The notes: a model not told the origin generated them from the sequence alone. Positions 6,399-13,544 are shown, numbered from the stretch's first letter. The stretch: DNA of 14,413 nt from Peptococcaceae bacterium UBA5356 (GCA_002407935.1 DHPU01000031.1:1-14413); one strand, 5' to 3'. Numbers and translations are program-made.

Positions 6399-7379
6399 AT
6401 GAAAATAAGGGAAATAAGGTTAAAAAAACATTTTAAACTGTTTCTCCTGTTATTCATTATGACCTCGCTATGTTTACCGGTCAGGGTTTTAGCTGCTGAC
6501 AATGGTAGAATTGGCAATTTTTTGATAAAGGCAAAAAATGTTTGTAAGAATGCTTGTAGCGGAGCAACAACTTCTAAAATAAACGGCAGCCAAAAGACGG
6601 TTAATACTAAATTTAATAATATTAAGAGCAGTCTCCCTAATATTAAAAATTCTTTTAAAATAAACAACGTGAATAAAGTTAATACTAAAAAGAACAATAT
6701 TGATATTAACGGCACGATTCCATTTTTTCTTAAAGGAACTTGTATAAGTACGGTTAAACCTTCACAGCTTATTGTTCCACAAGGAGGAAAAAAGGTTGAA
6801 AAGATGCTTAATAATCTTTCCAGCGAATCATATTATGTTGATAAAAATGGCTATGTTCGTAATATCGCCGGAGCTCCGGAGGATCTGAATAAATCACGTG
6901 AATATAGTATTATCATAGATAATCTTATTAATGGAAACAAGCCTACAAAAACTTATGCTTTTAATTCTCAATTTTACGGAAACCAGATAGAACTTAAAAA
7001 TAGCAATACGGTATTAGTTGGTAAAAATTCGTTTACTGGGCATACGAGTGATAATGTTTTGGCTCATGAATTGATCCATAGCTTCAGAGCAAATCAGGGA
7101 ATAACAATATCTCCATTTGATAAGAACGAAAGGGCTCATGACGAGGCTTGCACAATTCAGGTAGAAAACAGAATTCTTCATAAGAATGGTTTACCGATAA
7201 GGACTGATGGTTCTAGTTTTGATGATGTCAATAGAGATGGGAAACCTGACGGGGATAATAGTTATGGAAAGTATATCTACGATGAGGTAGGTTCGAAATG
7301 GTTTATAAACTTTTTAAGAAGAGATTTAGAGAAGAAAAAAGGCTTACTTGAAAAATTAAATTCCACTTCTAAATCGTGA
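6399..7379 (+). CDS. Secreted putative zinc metallopeptidase with HExxH motif (M91-like)
   Basis: A 326-residue exported protein. It opens with a basic N-terminus, a hydrophobic core and LPVRVLAAD, giving a likely signal peptidase cut after A32 or A33. Residues about 55-103 are an Asn/Lys/Ser-rich low-complexity linker. The C-terminal domain holds NVLAHELIHSFRANQG, with H223-E224-x2-H227 as zinc ligands and catalytic Glu. It continues with ERAHDEACTIQVENR, where E249 (or H247, D248, E256) could be the third ligand. The HELIH motif, an acidic segment about 20 residues later and the preceding extended region resemble the M91/NleD 'effector protein' peptidases; this is recognition by motif only. 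DVNRDGKPDGDN (276-287) looks like a calcium-binding loop. Mature cysteines are C49, C53, C114 and C251. A GAGGGGG site precedes the ATG. The gene is visibly AT-richer than its neighbours and has its own promoter. The substrate is unknown. Confidence 0.85.
   Translation: MKIREIRLKKHFKLFLLLFIMTSLCLPVRVLAADNGRIGNFLIKAKNVCKNACSGATTSKINGSQKTVNTKFNNIKSSLPNIKNSFKINNVNKVNTKKNNIDINGTIPFFLKGTCISTVKPSQLIVPQGGKKVEKMLNNLSSESYYVDKNGYVRNIAGAPEDLNKSREYSIIIDNLINGNKPTKTYAFNSQFYGNQIELKNSNTVLVGKNSFTGHTSDNVLAHELIHSFRANQGITISPFDKNERAHDEACTIQVENRILHKNGLPIRTDGSSFDDVNRDGKPDGDNSYGKYIYDEVGSKWFINFLRRDLEKKKGLLEKLNSTSKS
6600..6689 (+). repeat. Spaced 12-bp direct repeat in the Asn/Lys linker
   Basis: GTTAATACTAAA occurs at 6600-6611 and again at 6678-6689, 78 nt apart and in frame. 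It gives Val-Asn-Thr-Lys followed by an Asn-Asn-Ile in both copies. It marks imperfect internal repetition in the low-complexity linker of the secreted protein. Confidence 0.7.
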
Positions 7380-7408
7380 TTTTATTAAAGCCATTTTTTC
7401 AAAAATCC

Positions 7409-7436
7409 TTGCTATTGGCTGAATAAATGATATGAT
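7409..7436 (+). promoter_or_regulatory. Candidate sigma-A promoter for coaE
   Basis: TTGCTA (7409-7414) and TATGAT (7431-7436) are spaced by 16 nt, matching consensus at 4 of 6 and 5 of 6 positions. Transcription would begin near 7443. The upstream in-frame ATG at 7432 would then lie inside the -10 and not in the mRNA, which supports the TTG start at 7471. Confidence 0.55.
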
Positions 7437-7470
7437 AAAAATAATATCTGCCGAAGGGAGTTCAAAAAAG

Positions 7471-8067
7471 TTGCTGGTTATTGGTCTGACAGGGGGTATT
7501 GCTTCCGGTAAAAGTATGGTATCTGCTTATTTTAAGGAGCTTGGTGCCTTAATTATTGATGCTGATGTCATAGCCAGAGAGCTAGTTTATCCGCAAAGTC
7601 CCGCTTGGCAAGAAATTGTCCGGCATTTTGGCAGAAAAATAGTTTATGAGGATGGCTCCTTGAAAAGAAAAGAACTGGGTGCACTTATTTTTCGTTGCCC
7701 CGAGGAAAGAAAAAGATTAAATGAAATTATGCATCCGCGTATTAAAGAAAAAATAGCGGAACAAATAGAGCTTTATCGTAGCAGAGGAAAGTTTCCTCTG
7801 CTAGTTGTGGATGCTCCGCTTTTAATTGAAGCGGGGCTGACGGAGTTAGTGGATGAAGTTTGGCTGGTAGATTTGCCGGAAAAGCTTCAACTGGAGCGGC
7901 TGAGAAAACGGGATAAATTAACCCGAGAAGAAGCACAAAAACGGGTTGCTTCTCAACTTTCTTTAGCCGAAAAAAAGAAGTATGCCCGGCGAATTATTGA
8001 TAATAGCGGAGAAACAACGGAGACCAAGGAGAAAATACGATCCTTGTGGAAACAGGTCGTAGAGTAA
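7471..8067 (+). CDS. coaE: Dephospho-CoA kinase
   Basis: A 198-residue P-loop kinase that phosphorylates the ribose 3'-hydroxyl of dephospho-CoA with ATP, the last step of coenzyme A synthesis in the cytoplasm. The Walker A motif is GLTGGIASGKS at residues 5-15. It is followed by the conserved IIDADVIARE and, in the lid/substrate region, VVDAPLLIEAGL, and then LRKRDKLTREEAQKR. I chose the TTG at 7471 because GAAGGGAG lies about 10 nt before it, and it yields the standard CoaE opening MLVIGLTGG. An ATG at 7432 is in frame but lacks a ribosome binding site and overlaps a likely -10 element. The transglycosylase gene follows after about 54 nt and is probably in the same transcript. Linkage to polA-mutM is usual in Firmicutes, but here the secreted peptidase gene intervenes. 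Confidence 0.96.
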   Translation: MLVIGLTGGIASGKSMVSAYFKELGALIIDADVIARELVYPQSPAWQEIVRHFGRKIVYEDGSLKRKELGALIFRCPEERKRLNEIMHPRIKEKIAEQIELYRSRGKFPLLVVDAPLLIEAGLTELVDEVWLVDLPEKLQLERLRKRDKLTREEAQKRVASQLSLAEKKKYARRIIDNSGETTETKEKIRSLWKQVVE

Positions 8068-8121
8068 TAAATACCGTCGAGTCTGAAGGGTTAATAAGGA
8101 AAACAAGTGGGAGGAGAAAGA

Positions 8122-8727
8122 TTGTTAAAGAAGCTGCTGAAAAAAATAGGGGCGATCCTCCTGGTAGGTTTTCTTTTTATTTATATACTGACGAGTCCTT
8201 GGTTTTTAAAAAAGTTGTATCCCTATCCTCATCGTGACTTGGTTATGCAAAGCTGTGCTGCTTATCAGGTGGAACAATATCTTGTTTTAGCCATTATCAA
8301 AGCAGAAAGCCGTTTTTATTCCGATGCCCATTCCAGGGTCGGTGCGCGGGGTTTAATGCAAATTATGCCGGAAACGGGGACATGGATTGCCCAGCAGATG
8401 AAATTAGAGGATTTTGGGGCAGACAAATTATATAATCCCAGCTATAATATTCCTATGGGGATCTGGTATATCGCTTATCTTTCCGGGAATTTTGACGGGA
8501 GTACGGTTAAAGTATTAGCCGCTTATAATGCGGGTGAATATAAAGTGAAAAAGTGGCTGAAGGAAGGAGTCTGGACAGGAGAACCACAAGATATTGCCCA
8601 AATTCCTTATAAAGAAACAAGAGAATATGTTGATCGCGTTCTATTTAATTATCAGGTCTATAAACGTATTTACCAAACAGAATATCACGGTGGAAAAGTC
8701 GGATTTTCCACATACTTAGAAAGGTAA
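8122..8727 (+). CDS. Membrane-anchored lytic transglycosylase (Slt/GH23 type)
   Basis: A 201-residue enzyme expected to cleave the MurNAc-GlcNAc bond of peptidoglycan with formation of a 1,6-anhydro product. A basic start (MLKKLLKKIG) leads into one transmembrane helix at about 9-27, so the catalytic domain should face outward. The SLT core has IIKAESRFYSDAHS with catalytic Glu62, then GARGLMQIMPET, NPSYNIPMGIWYIAYL and LAAYNAGEYKV, all standard goose-lysozyme-fold signatures. PYKETREYVDRVLFNYQ closes the domain. I chose the TTG at 8122, which has GGGAGGA 6 nt upstream; a GTG at 8107 is in frame and would add five residues. It follows coaE, a neighbour pair common in Peptococcaceae-type genomes. 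It resembles Bacillus YjbJ/CwlQ-like or Slt-type proteins, but is shorter than the soluble Slt70 class. Confidence 0.94.
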   Translation: MLKKLLKKIGAILLVGFLFIYILTSPWFLKKLYPYPHRDLVMQSCAAYQVEQYLVLAIIKAESRFYSDAHSRVGARGLMQIMPETGTWIAQQMKLEDFGADKLYNPSYNIPMGIWYIAYLSGNFDGSTVKVLAAYNAGEYKVKKWLKEGVWTGEPQDIAQIPYKETREYVDRVLFNYQVYKRIYQTEYHGGKVGFSTYLER

Positions 8728-8749
8728 TAGGTATATAGGAGGAAATAAA

Positions 8750-9787
8750 ATGAAGGAAAAAATTATGACACTTGCTCAGGTCGAGGCTTTACAAATTGAG
8801 CAAGGCAGAAAAATGTTTTCGGCTCAACATGAAGAGATTGTACAGGGTGCTACTACGGATGTTTATTTTGTAAAGACCCAGGAAATTTTGGCGAAATGCG
8901 GTTTAAAGGATACCGTAGTTACGGCAGAGGTTTTTGCACGCCGCGATGGTATTCTGGCAGGGCTTCCTGAAGTTTTGGCTCTTTTTGAAAATTGTGAGGT
9001 GAAAGTATGGTCCCTGCAGGAAGGACAATCCTTTAAGGCTAAAGAAGTTATTATGCGAATTCAAGGTAAATATACTGATTTTGGCATCTATGAAACGGCT
9101 TTATTAGGAATTATGGCCAGTTCCAGCGGGTGGGCTACAGCTGCTCGGGAGGCTAAAGAGGCTGCAGGAGATAAATTGGTACTGTGTTTTGGGGCGAGGC
9201 ATGTTCATCCTGCTGTAGCTCCGGTTATGGAAAGAGCGGCGATTATCGGCGGTGCTGACGGGGCTAGTTGTATTTTGGGAGCCAAACTGGCCGGAAGGGA
9301 ACCTTCCGGAACAGTTCCTCACGCAATCTTTTTGATTATGGGGGATTCTGTTAAGGTGGCGAAAGCTTATCACGAGTTTATGCCCTCCGGTGAGCCAAGG
9401 ACAGTATTAGTCGATACTTTTAAAGATGAGGCGGAGGAAACCTTGCGCGTAGCTGAAGCCCTAGGTAGTGATTTACAGGGAATACGATTGGATACACCTA
9501 GTGAAAGAGGTGGAGTAAATACTGAATTGATTAAGGAAATCAGGGCACGTTTAGACCAAAAAAGTTTTTCCCATGTGAAAATCTTTGTTTCCGGAGGCTT
9601 ATCCCCTGAGAGAATAAAGCTGCTTAAAGAGGCTGGGGCGGATGCTTTTGGCGTAGGAAGTCACATTTCGGCTGCTTCCCCGATTGATATGACGATGGAT
9701 ATTAAGGAAGTAGCAGGGCAACCCATTGCTAAGCGGGGAAGAATTCCCGGAATTACTCCAAATGAACGCTTGGTGAAAATGACATAA
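8750..9787 (+). CDS. Nicotinate phosphoribosyltransferase-like protein (short form)
   Basis: A 345-residue protein of the nicotinate/quinolinate phosphoribosyltransferase fold, expected to make nicotinate mononucleotide from nicotinate and PRPP for NAD salvage. It has the alpha/beta-barrel signatures of the short, archaeal-like NAPRTase group: TTDVYFVKT near 35-43, GARHVHPAVAPVMERAAIIGG at 148-168 with the phosphoribosyl-site His, and GTVPHAIFLIMGDS at 187-200. These continue with LVDTFKDEAEE, GIRLDTPSERGG, FVSGGLSPERI and FGVGSHIS, the last two building the phosphate-binding end of the barrel. It is clearly shorter than classical PncB (about 400-490 residues). A strong ATAGGAGG precedes the ATG by 7 nt, and a terminator follows the stop. 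The exact substrate (nicotinate versus a relative) is not proven by sequence alone. Confidence 0.9.
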   Translation: MKEKIMTLAQVEALQIEQGRKMFSAQHEEIVQGATTDVYFVKTQEILAKCGLKDTVVTAEVFARRDGILAGLPEVLALFENCEVKVWSLQEGQSFKAKEVIMRIQGKYTDFGIYETALLGIMASSSGWATAAREAKEAAGDKLVLCFGARHVHPAVAPVMERAAIIGGADGASCILGAKLAGREPSGTVPHAIFLIMGDSVKVAKAYHEFMPSGEPRTVLVDTFKDEAEETLRVAEALGSDLQGIRLDTPSERGGVNTELIKEIRARLDQKSFSHVKIFVSGGLSPERIKLLKEAGADAFGVGSHISAASPIDMTMDIKEVAGQPIAKRGRIPGITPNERLVKMT

Positions 9788-9794
9788 GAGCATG

Positions 9795-9842
9795 AAACAG
9801 CCTGGTTCAGACTAGCAGACGAACCAAGGCTGTTTGTTTTTT
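9795..9842 (+). terminator. Rho-independent terminator after the NAPRTase-like gene
   Basis: Arms 9795-9808 and 9821-9835 pair as a 14-bp stem with a single bulged base and a 12-nt loop, followed by GTTTTTT. It begins 7 nt after the stop codon and ends the polA-to-NAPRTase stretch before the two-component operon. Confidence 0.88.
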
Positions 9843-9925
9843 AAGATAAATCGGTTGTCCAAGATTTGATAGAGTATTGGCTCTTTATTCTATAGATAAA
9901 ATAAATGGGAAATGTTACAATGATG

Positions 9926-9956
9926 TTGGATATTGCTTTACAAACTGGATTATTAT
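9926..9956 (+). promoter_or_regulatory. Weak candidate promoter for the two-component/htrA operon
   Basis: TTGGAT (9926-9931) and TATTAT (9951-9956) are spaced by 19 nt, which is longer than ideal. An alternative is TTGATA at 9866-9871 with TATAGA at 9891-9896, also 19 nt apart. A promoter is expected here because a terminator lies upstream, but the exact site is uncertain. Confidence 0.3.
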
Positions 9957-9983
9957 AGAAAGCGATAGAGGGGCTAAAGAAAA

Positions 9984-10118
9984 TTGATTCGTTTGATTAT
10001 TACGATAGATATTTTGGAGAGGGAGAAGATTCTGTCAATGGGGATGGCCGAAGTTAAGCATGGTGATTTTTGGGGCGCTAAGTTTTCACTTGATGAGAAG
10101 AAGGTTATTTGGTTTTAG
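9984..10118 (+). CDS. Possible small protein, 44 residues, function unknown
   Basis: An open frame from TTG at 9984 to TAG at 10118, with AGAGGGG about 11 nt upstream. The predicted product has a hydrophobic start (MIRLIITIDILEREK) and a polar, aromatic end (HGDFWGAKFSLDEKKVIWF). The composition is protein-like rather than random AT-rich translation, and it sits as a leader ORF 30 nt before the response regulator. It has only one in-frame ATG pair further in (from 10038). I recognise no family; it could equally be a chance open frame or the remnant of a longer gene. Confidence 0.33.
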   Translation: MIRLIITIDILEREKILSMGMAEVKHGDFWGAKFSLDEKKVIWF

Positions 10119-10145
10119 TGATAGAATTATTAATAGAGGAAGATC

Positions 10146-10823
10146 ATGATGGCGAAAGAAAAAATAGCAGTAATAGATGATGACCCGAAAATTAGAGCGA
10201 TGTTGGTTAGAAGCTTGACTTATGCGGGATATAATGTGCTGGCGGCTGAAGACGGGATTAAAGGCTGGGAGCTGGTTATGAGGGAAAAGCCCCAAGTTGT
10301 AATCCTGGATATTATGCTGCCGAAAATGGATGGTTATGAAGTTTGTCGTTTGCTTAAAGAACAAGTGGAGACCTCTGTTTTAATGTTGACGGCTAAAGAT
10401 GAAATAAAGGATCGGGTCAAGGGCTTGGATTGCGGAGCGGATGATTATTTGATTAAACCTTTTGCCCTGGAAGAATTATTAGCCAGGGTCAGGGCTTTAT
10501 TACGCCGTTATAAAGAGGTGGGGGAACGAATCTTGGCCTTTAGTGATTTGCAAATAAATCTGGATACTTATCAGATCCGGCGCGGCGGGAGAGAAATTGA
10601 ACTTACGGCGAGAGAGTTTGAGTTATTATCTTTTTTTATGAAACATCCTCGGCAGGTTTTAACCCGGGAAAAACTGATGGATACGGTTTGGGGTTATGAT
10701 TATCAAGGCGAATCAAATGTCTTGGAAGTCTATATCGGTTATCTGCGCCAAAAATTAGAAGGAGCGGGGGAAAAACGCTTACTGCAAACAGTTAGGGGTA
10801 TCGGCTATGTTTTAAAGGAGTAG
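10146..10823 (+). CDS. OmpR/PhoB-family response regulator
   Basis: A 225-residue two-component regulator. The receiver domain (about 5-118) has the acidic pair D11-D12, phospho-acceptor D55 in VVILDIMLPKMDG, T82 in MLTAKDE and K104 in LIKPF, so it should be phosphorylatable. The C-terminal winged-helix DNA-binding domain (about 128-224) shows IELTAREFELLSFFMKHPRQVLTREKL, VLEVYIGYLRQKL and TVRGIGYVL, typical of OmpR-type output. The start is one of two adjacent ATGs (10146 or 10149) after AGAGGAAG; the second has the better spacing. The kinase gene starts about 30 nt after the stop. With kinase and HtrA-type protease next in line, the likely role is control of envelope protein quality, as in the Bacillus CssR system; that assignment is inference from context. 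Confidence 0.96.
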   Translation: MMAKEKIAVIDDDPKIRAMLVRSLTYAGYNVLAAEDGIKGWELVMREKPQVVILDIMLPKMDGYEVCRLLKEQVETSVLMLTAKDEIKDRVKGLDCGADDYLIKPFALEELLARVRALLRRYKEVGERILAFSDLQINLDTYQIRRGGREIELTAREFELLSFFMKHPRQVLTREKLMDTVWGYDYQGESNVLEVYIGYLRQKLEGAGEKRLLQTVRGIGYVLKE

Positions 10824-10852
10824 AGAACAGTTAACAAGAGTAGGTGAAAAAG

Positions 10853-12268
10853 ATGTCTATCCGCTGGCGTTTAACAGTCTGGTATACTGGGATTTTGCTG
10901 ACTATTTTGCTTATTTTGGGCAGCTTTGTTTATTTAGTGTTAGAATACTCCTTGCTGGGGCAATTGGAAAGAGATTTGCAAACGAAGGCCACTGAGGTGC
11001 TTAAATCTACTAAAGTGGTAAGTACTTTGCCTTTTTTCCTGCGACAAATTGTTTTGCCGGATGTGGAGGTTTTTGCCGCCCCCGATATTTATTTACAGGT
11101 TGTGATTAAAAACGGGGAGATTGTGGCTCGCTCGCAAAATTTAGGGACATATAGTTTACCGGTAGAGACAGAGGTAGTTGAGGATGTCTTTCGGGGAAAA
11201 AGCCAATTTACTACTTTTAACGTAGATGGCGAAGCCTTGAGGATGATTGTAAAGCCTTTGGTTTTGGAGGGAGAAATTGTAGGCATATTGCAGGTTGCCC
11301 GTCCCTTAAAACCGGTGGCACTTGCTTTAGCTCGTCTGCAAAAAATTCTTTTGATGGGTGGCTTTATTTCTTTGTTAATTTCCTTAGGCTTAGGCTGGTT
11401 TATGTCGGGACGTGCGTTGGGGCCGATCAGGCACTTGACAGAGGAGGCCAAATCGATTGGGGAGGAAAGAGATTTTCAAAGAAGGGTACAGTATGCCGGG
11501 GCGCGGGATGAGTTAGGAGAATTGGCAGTCACTTTTAACACAATGCTCTCCGGGCTGGAAGATGCTTATAAACGATTGGCGGATTCTCTTTCTTTACAAA
11601 AACGGTTTGTTGCTGATGCATCACATGAATTGAGAACTCCGTTGACCTCTATTCAGGGCAATGTAGATTTTTTATTACAGTTGGGAAATAAGGATGAAAA
11701 TTTACGCGAAGAAACTCTTGCAGATATTTCATCTGAAACAAAACGTTTAAATCGGTTGGTAAGTGAGTTATTAACGTTAGCAAGAGCGGATTCTGGTTTT
11801 AAATTGACCTTAACGGAGCTTGAATTAAGTCCCGTACTGGAAGAAGTAGTCCGTCAGGCTCGTTTCTTGGTTAAGGGGCAAAACTTTACCGTTTCGCTTG
11901 AAGAAGCAGAAGGGATAATGTTACGGGTTGATCCGGATTATTTTAAACAAATGCTCTATATTTTCTTAGATAATGGGTTTAAGTATACGCCGCCCGGAAA
12001 AGGTTTTCTCTTTAAGGTAGAACGTCGGGCAGAGGAAGTTACTTTTATTTTTCAAGATGAAGGGCCGGGCATACCGGCACAAGATTTGCCGCATCTTTTT
12101 GAGCGCTTTTATCGTTCAGAAGCTTCCAGAACAGGAGAAGGGGCCGGACTGGGGTTAGCGATTGCCAAATGGCTAATTGATGAACATAGTGGTAAAATAA
12201 AGGTGGATAGTGAGGAAGGGAAAGGAACGACTTTTATTATTTCTTTTCCCATTCTCAGATTATTTTAA
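10853..12268 (+). CDS. Sensor histidine kinase of the HAMP/HisKA/HATPase type
   Basis: A 471-residue membrane kinase, partner of the response regulator just upstream. Two transmembrane helices (about 9-30 and 164-185) bracket an extracytoplasmic sensor region of about 130 residues. A HAMP domain follows (about 186-240, with ALGPIRHLTEEA). The HisKA dimerisation domain carries FVADASHELRTPL with phospho-acceptor H258. The ATPase domain shows an N box (LDNGFKYTP, N374), a G1 box (DEGPGIP, D402), an F box (LFERFYR) and a G2 box (GAGLGLAI). All catalytic elements are present. I chose the ATG at 10853, which has AGGTG 6 nt upstream; an in-frame GTG at 10844 falls inside that ribosome binding site. 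The signal is unknown, but the htrA-type neighbour suggests misfolded secreted protein or envelope stress. Confidence 0.96.
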   Translation: MSIRWRLTVWYTGILLTILLILGSFVYLVLEYSLLGQLERDLQTKATEVLKSTKVVSTLPFFLRQIVLPDVEVFAAPDIYLQVVIKNGEIVARSQNLGTYSLPVETEVVEDVFRGKSQFTTFNVDGEALRMIVKPLVLEGEIVGILQVARPLKPVALALARLQKILLMGGFISLLISLGLGWFMSGRALGPIRHLTEEAKSIGEERDFQRRVQYAGARDELGELAVTFNTMLSGLEDAYKRLADSLSLQKRFVADASHELRTPLTSIQGNVDFLLQLGNKDENLREETLADISSETKRLNRLVSELLTLARADSGFKLTLTELELSPVLEEVVRQARFLVKGQNFTVSLEEAEGIMLRVDPDYFKQMLYIFLDNGFKYTPPGKGFLFKVERRAEEVTFIFQDEGPGIPAQDLPHLFERFYRSEASRTGEGAGLGLAIAKWLIDEHSGKIKVDSEEGKGTTFIISFPILRLF

Positions 12269-12316
12269 GGTTGAGAAGTTATAGTATAGATAAGATTAAT
12301 ATAGGGGGTATGGAGA

Positions 12317-13504
12317 ATGAAACATTTAAGGGTAAACAAATATCTTGCATTCTATACTTTGCTTATTTTTTTGGGCGGTGTGCTTTGTTCCGGTTTTTAT
12401 CTTACAGTAAAAGGGTATGAGGTACCTTGGAGTATCCACAAACCGATAAAAGCGGAAGCTGCGGAACCGAACGAAGAGGTAAAAACGGCCAGTTTAAATT
12501 CCTTAATGGAAACACCAACCATTGAAAAAATTGTGGAAAATGCGGGTCCTGCGGTAGTGAAGATAGAAACTACCGTAAAAGTACAAAGCCGTTCTAATGA
12601 TTTATTTATGGATCCTTTTAATGATCCGTTTTTCCGGGATTTCTTCGGTGATAGTTTTCGCGCAGAGCCCAAAGTTAAAAAGAGCCAAGGCTTGGGTTCG
12701 GGTTTTATTATTTCTAAGGATGGATATATCTTGACGAATAATCATGTAGTAGAAGGTGCCGAAGAAATTAAGGTTTATCTGACTAGCCGCCAAGAACCTT
12801 ATGACGGGAAAATTATCGGTGCTGATGCCGATCTGGATTTGGCGGTAGTTAAGATTAATGCCGGAGCGAATTTACCAATGCTCAAATTAGGAGATTCCAA
12901 TGCGGCCAAAGTAGGAAATTGGGTTATCGCCATTGGAAACCCCTATGGGCTTGATCATACGGTGACAGTCGGTGTAATCAGTGCTAAAGGCCGGCCGGTA
13001 GTAATTGGAGCAACAGAATTTAAGGATTTAATTCAAACAGATGCATCTATTAATCCAGGCAATAGCGGTGGCCCGCTTCTAAATTTAAAAGGTGAAGTAG
13101 TTGGGATTAATACGGCTATTAATGCTCAAGCTCAAGGGATTGGGTTCGCTATTCCCAGTTATTCTGTACAGCAGGTTCTTGATGATTTAATGGTGAAAGG
13201 GAAGGTAGTACGTCCTTGGGTTGGAGTATATATGCAGCCTGTTACGAAAGAATTGGCCGATTATTTTGGCTTAAAGAAAGCAGAGGGCGCCTTGATAAGT
13301 GCGGTACAGGAGGATTCTCCTGCTGATAAGGCCGGTTTGCAGAGAGGGGATATTATTTTAGAGTTCAATAATAAGCAAATTGCCAAGCCGGAAGATCTTC
13401 AGGCGGCAGTGAAGGGAACCAAGATAGGTGATAAGGCGGTTATGCTCATTCATCGACAGAATAAGACGCAGTATGTGACGATCAAAATTGAAGAAAAGAA
13501 ATAA
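12317..13504 (+). CDS. HtrA/DegP-family serine protease with one PDZ domain
   Basis: A 395-residue trypsin-like protease that degrades or refolds damaged proteins outside the membrane. An uncleaved signal-anchor helix spans about 9-30. After a linker, FMDPFNDPFFRDFFGDSF (98-114) matches the flexible LA-loop region of HtrA proteins. The triad is H143 (LTNNHVVEGAEE), D174 (DADLDLAVVKI) and S250 (INPGNSGGPLLN); GNPYGLDHTVTVG and VVGINTAI are also typical. A single PDZ domain at about 300-390 includes DSPADKAGLQRGDIILEFN. This one-PDZ membrane-tethered plan is that of Bacillus HtrA/HtrB/YyxA. It starts 48 nt after the kinase with an AGGGGG-type site and no clear terminator between, so it is probably in the same operon and may be the system's effector. 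Confidence 0.96.
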   Translation: MKHLRVNKYLAFYTLLIFLGGVLCSGFYLTVKGYEVPWSIHKPIKAEAAEPNEEVKTASLNSLMETPTIEKIVENAGPAVVKIETTVKVQSRSNDLFMDPFNDPFFRDFFGDSFRAEPKVKKSQGLGSGFIISKDGYILTNNHVVEGAEEIKVYLTSRQEPYDGKIIGADADLDLAVVKINAGANLPMLKLGDSNAAKVGNWVIAIGNPYGLDHTVTVGVISAKGRPVVIGATEFKDLIQTDASINPGNSGGPLLNLKGEVVGINTAINAQAQGIGFAIPSYSVQQVLDDLMVKGKVVRPWVGVYMQPVTKELADYFGLKKAEGALISAVQEDSPADKAGLQRGDIILEFNNKQIAKPEDLQAAVKGTKIGDKAVMLIHRQNKTQYVTIKIEEKK

Positions 13505-13544
13505 GCAAAAATCAAAATAGGCAGGGATATGGAGGTAACAGTAG

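Larger units (their letters stand above)
9843..10145 (+). other. Leader/intergenic region before the two-component operon
   Basis: About 300 nt without a long gene. It is AT-rich at its left end and probably holds the promoter of the downstream operon; the best candidate I see is listed separately. Its right half contains one short open frame with a plausible ribosome binding site (9984-10118). I find no riboswitch-like or tRNA-like fold by eye. Confidence 0.6.

Noticed and set aside
6344..6715. A 123-codon minus-strand open frame with many hydrophobic residues opposite the HExxH gene
   Set aside because: It has no ribosome binding site; it mirrors the Asn/Lys-rich AT stretch and the signal peptide of the real plus-strand gene, and such antisense frames naturally read as Leu/Phe-rich.
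7389..7420. AGCCA...TGGCT inverted repeat after the HExxH gene as a terminator
   Set aside because: The stem is only 5 bp with a loop of over 20 nt and is not followed by a T-tract.
8046..8237. A 63-codon plus-strand frame across the coaE-transglycosylase junction
   Set aside because: It overlaps the ends of both real genes in another frame and shows no recognisable protein character.
12271..12301. Promoter (TTGAGA with TAAGAT or TTAATA) directly before htrA
   Set aside because: Spacings of 14 or 19 nt are poor; an internal promoter is possible but not supported well enough to list.
12380..12395. Possible lipoprotein box (VLC) in the N-terminal helix of the HtrA protein
   Set aside because: The residue before the Cys is Leu, which does not fit the lipobox (small residue at -1); a signal anchor is the normal state for this family.
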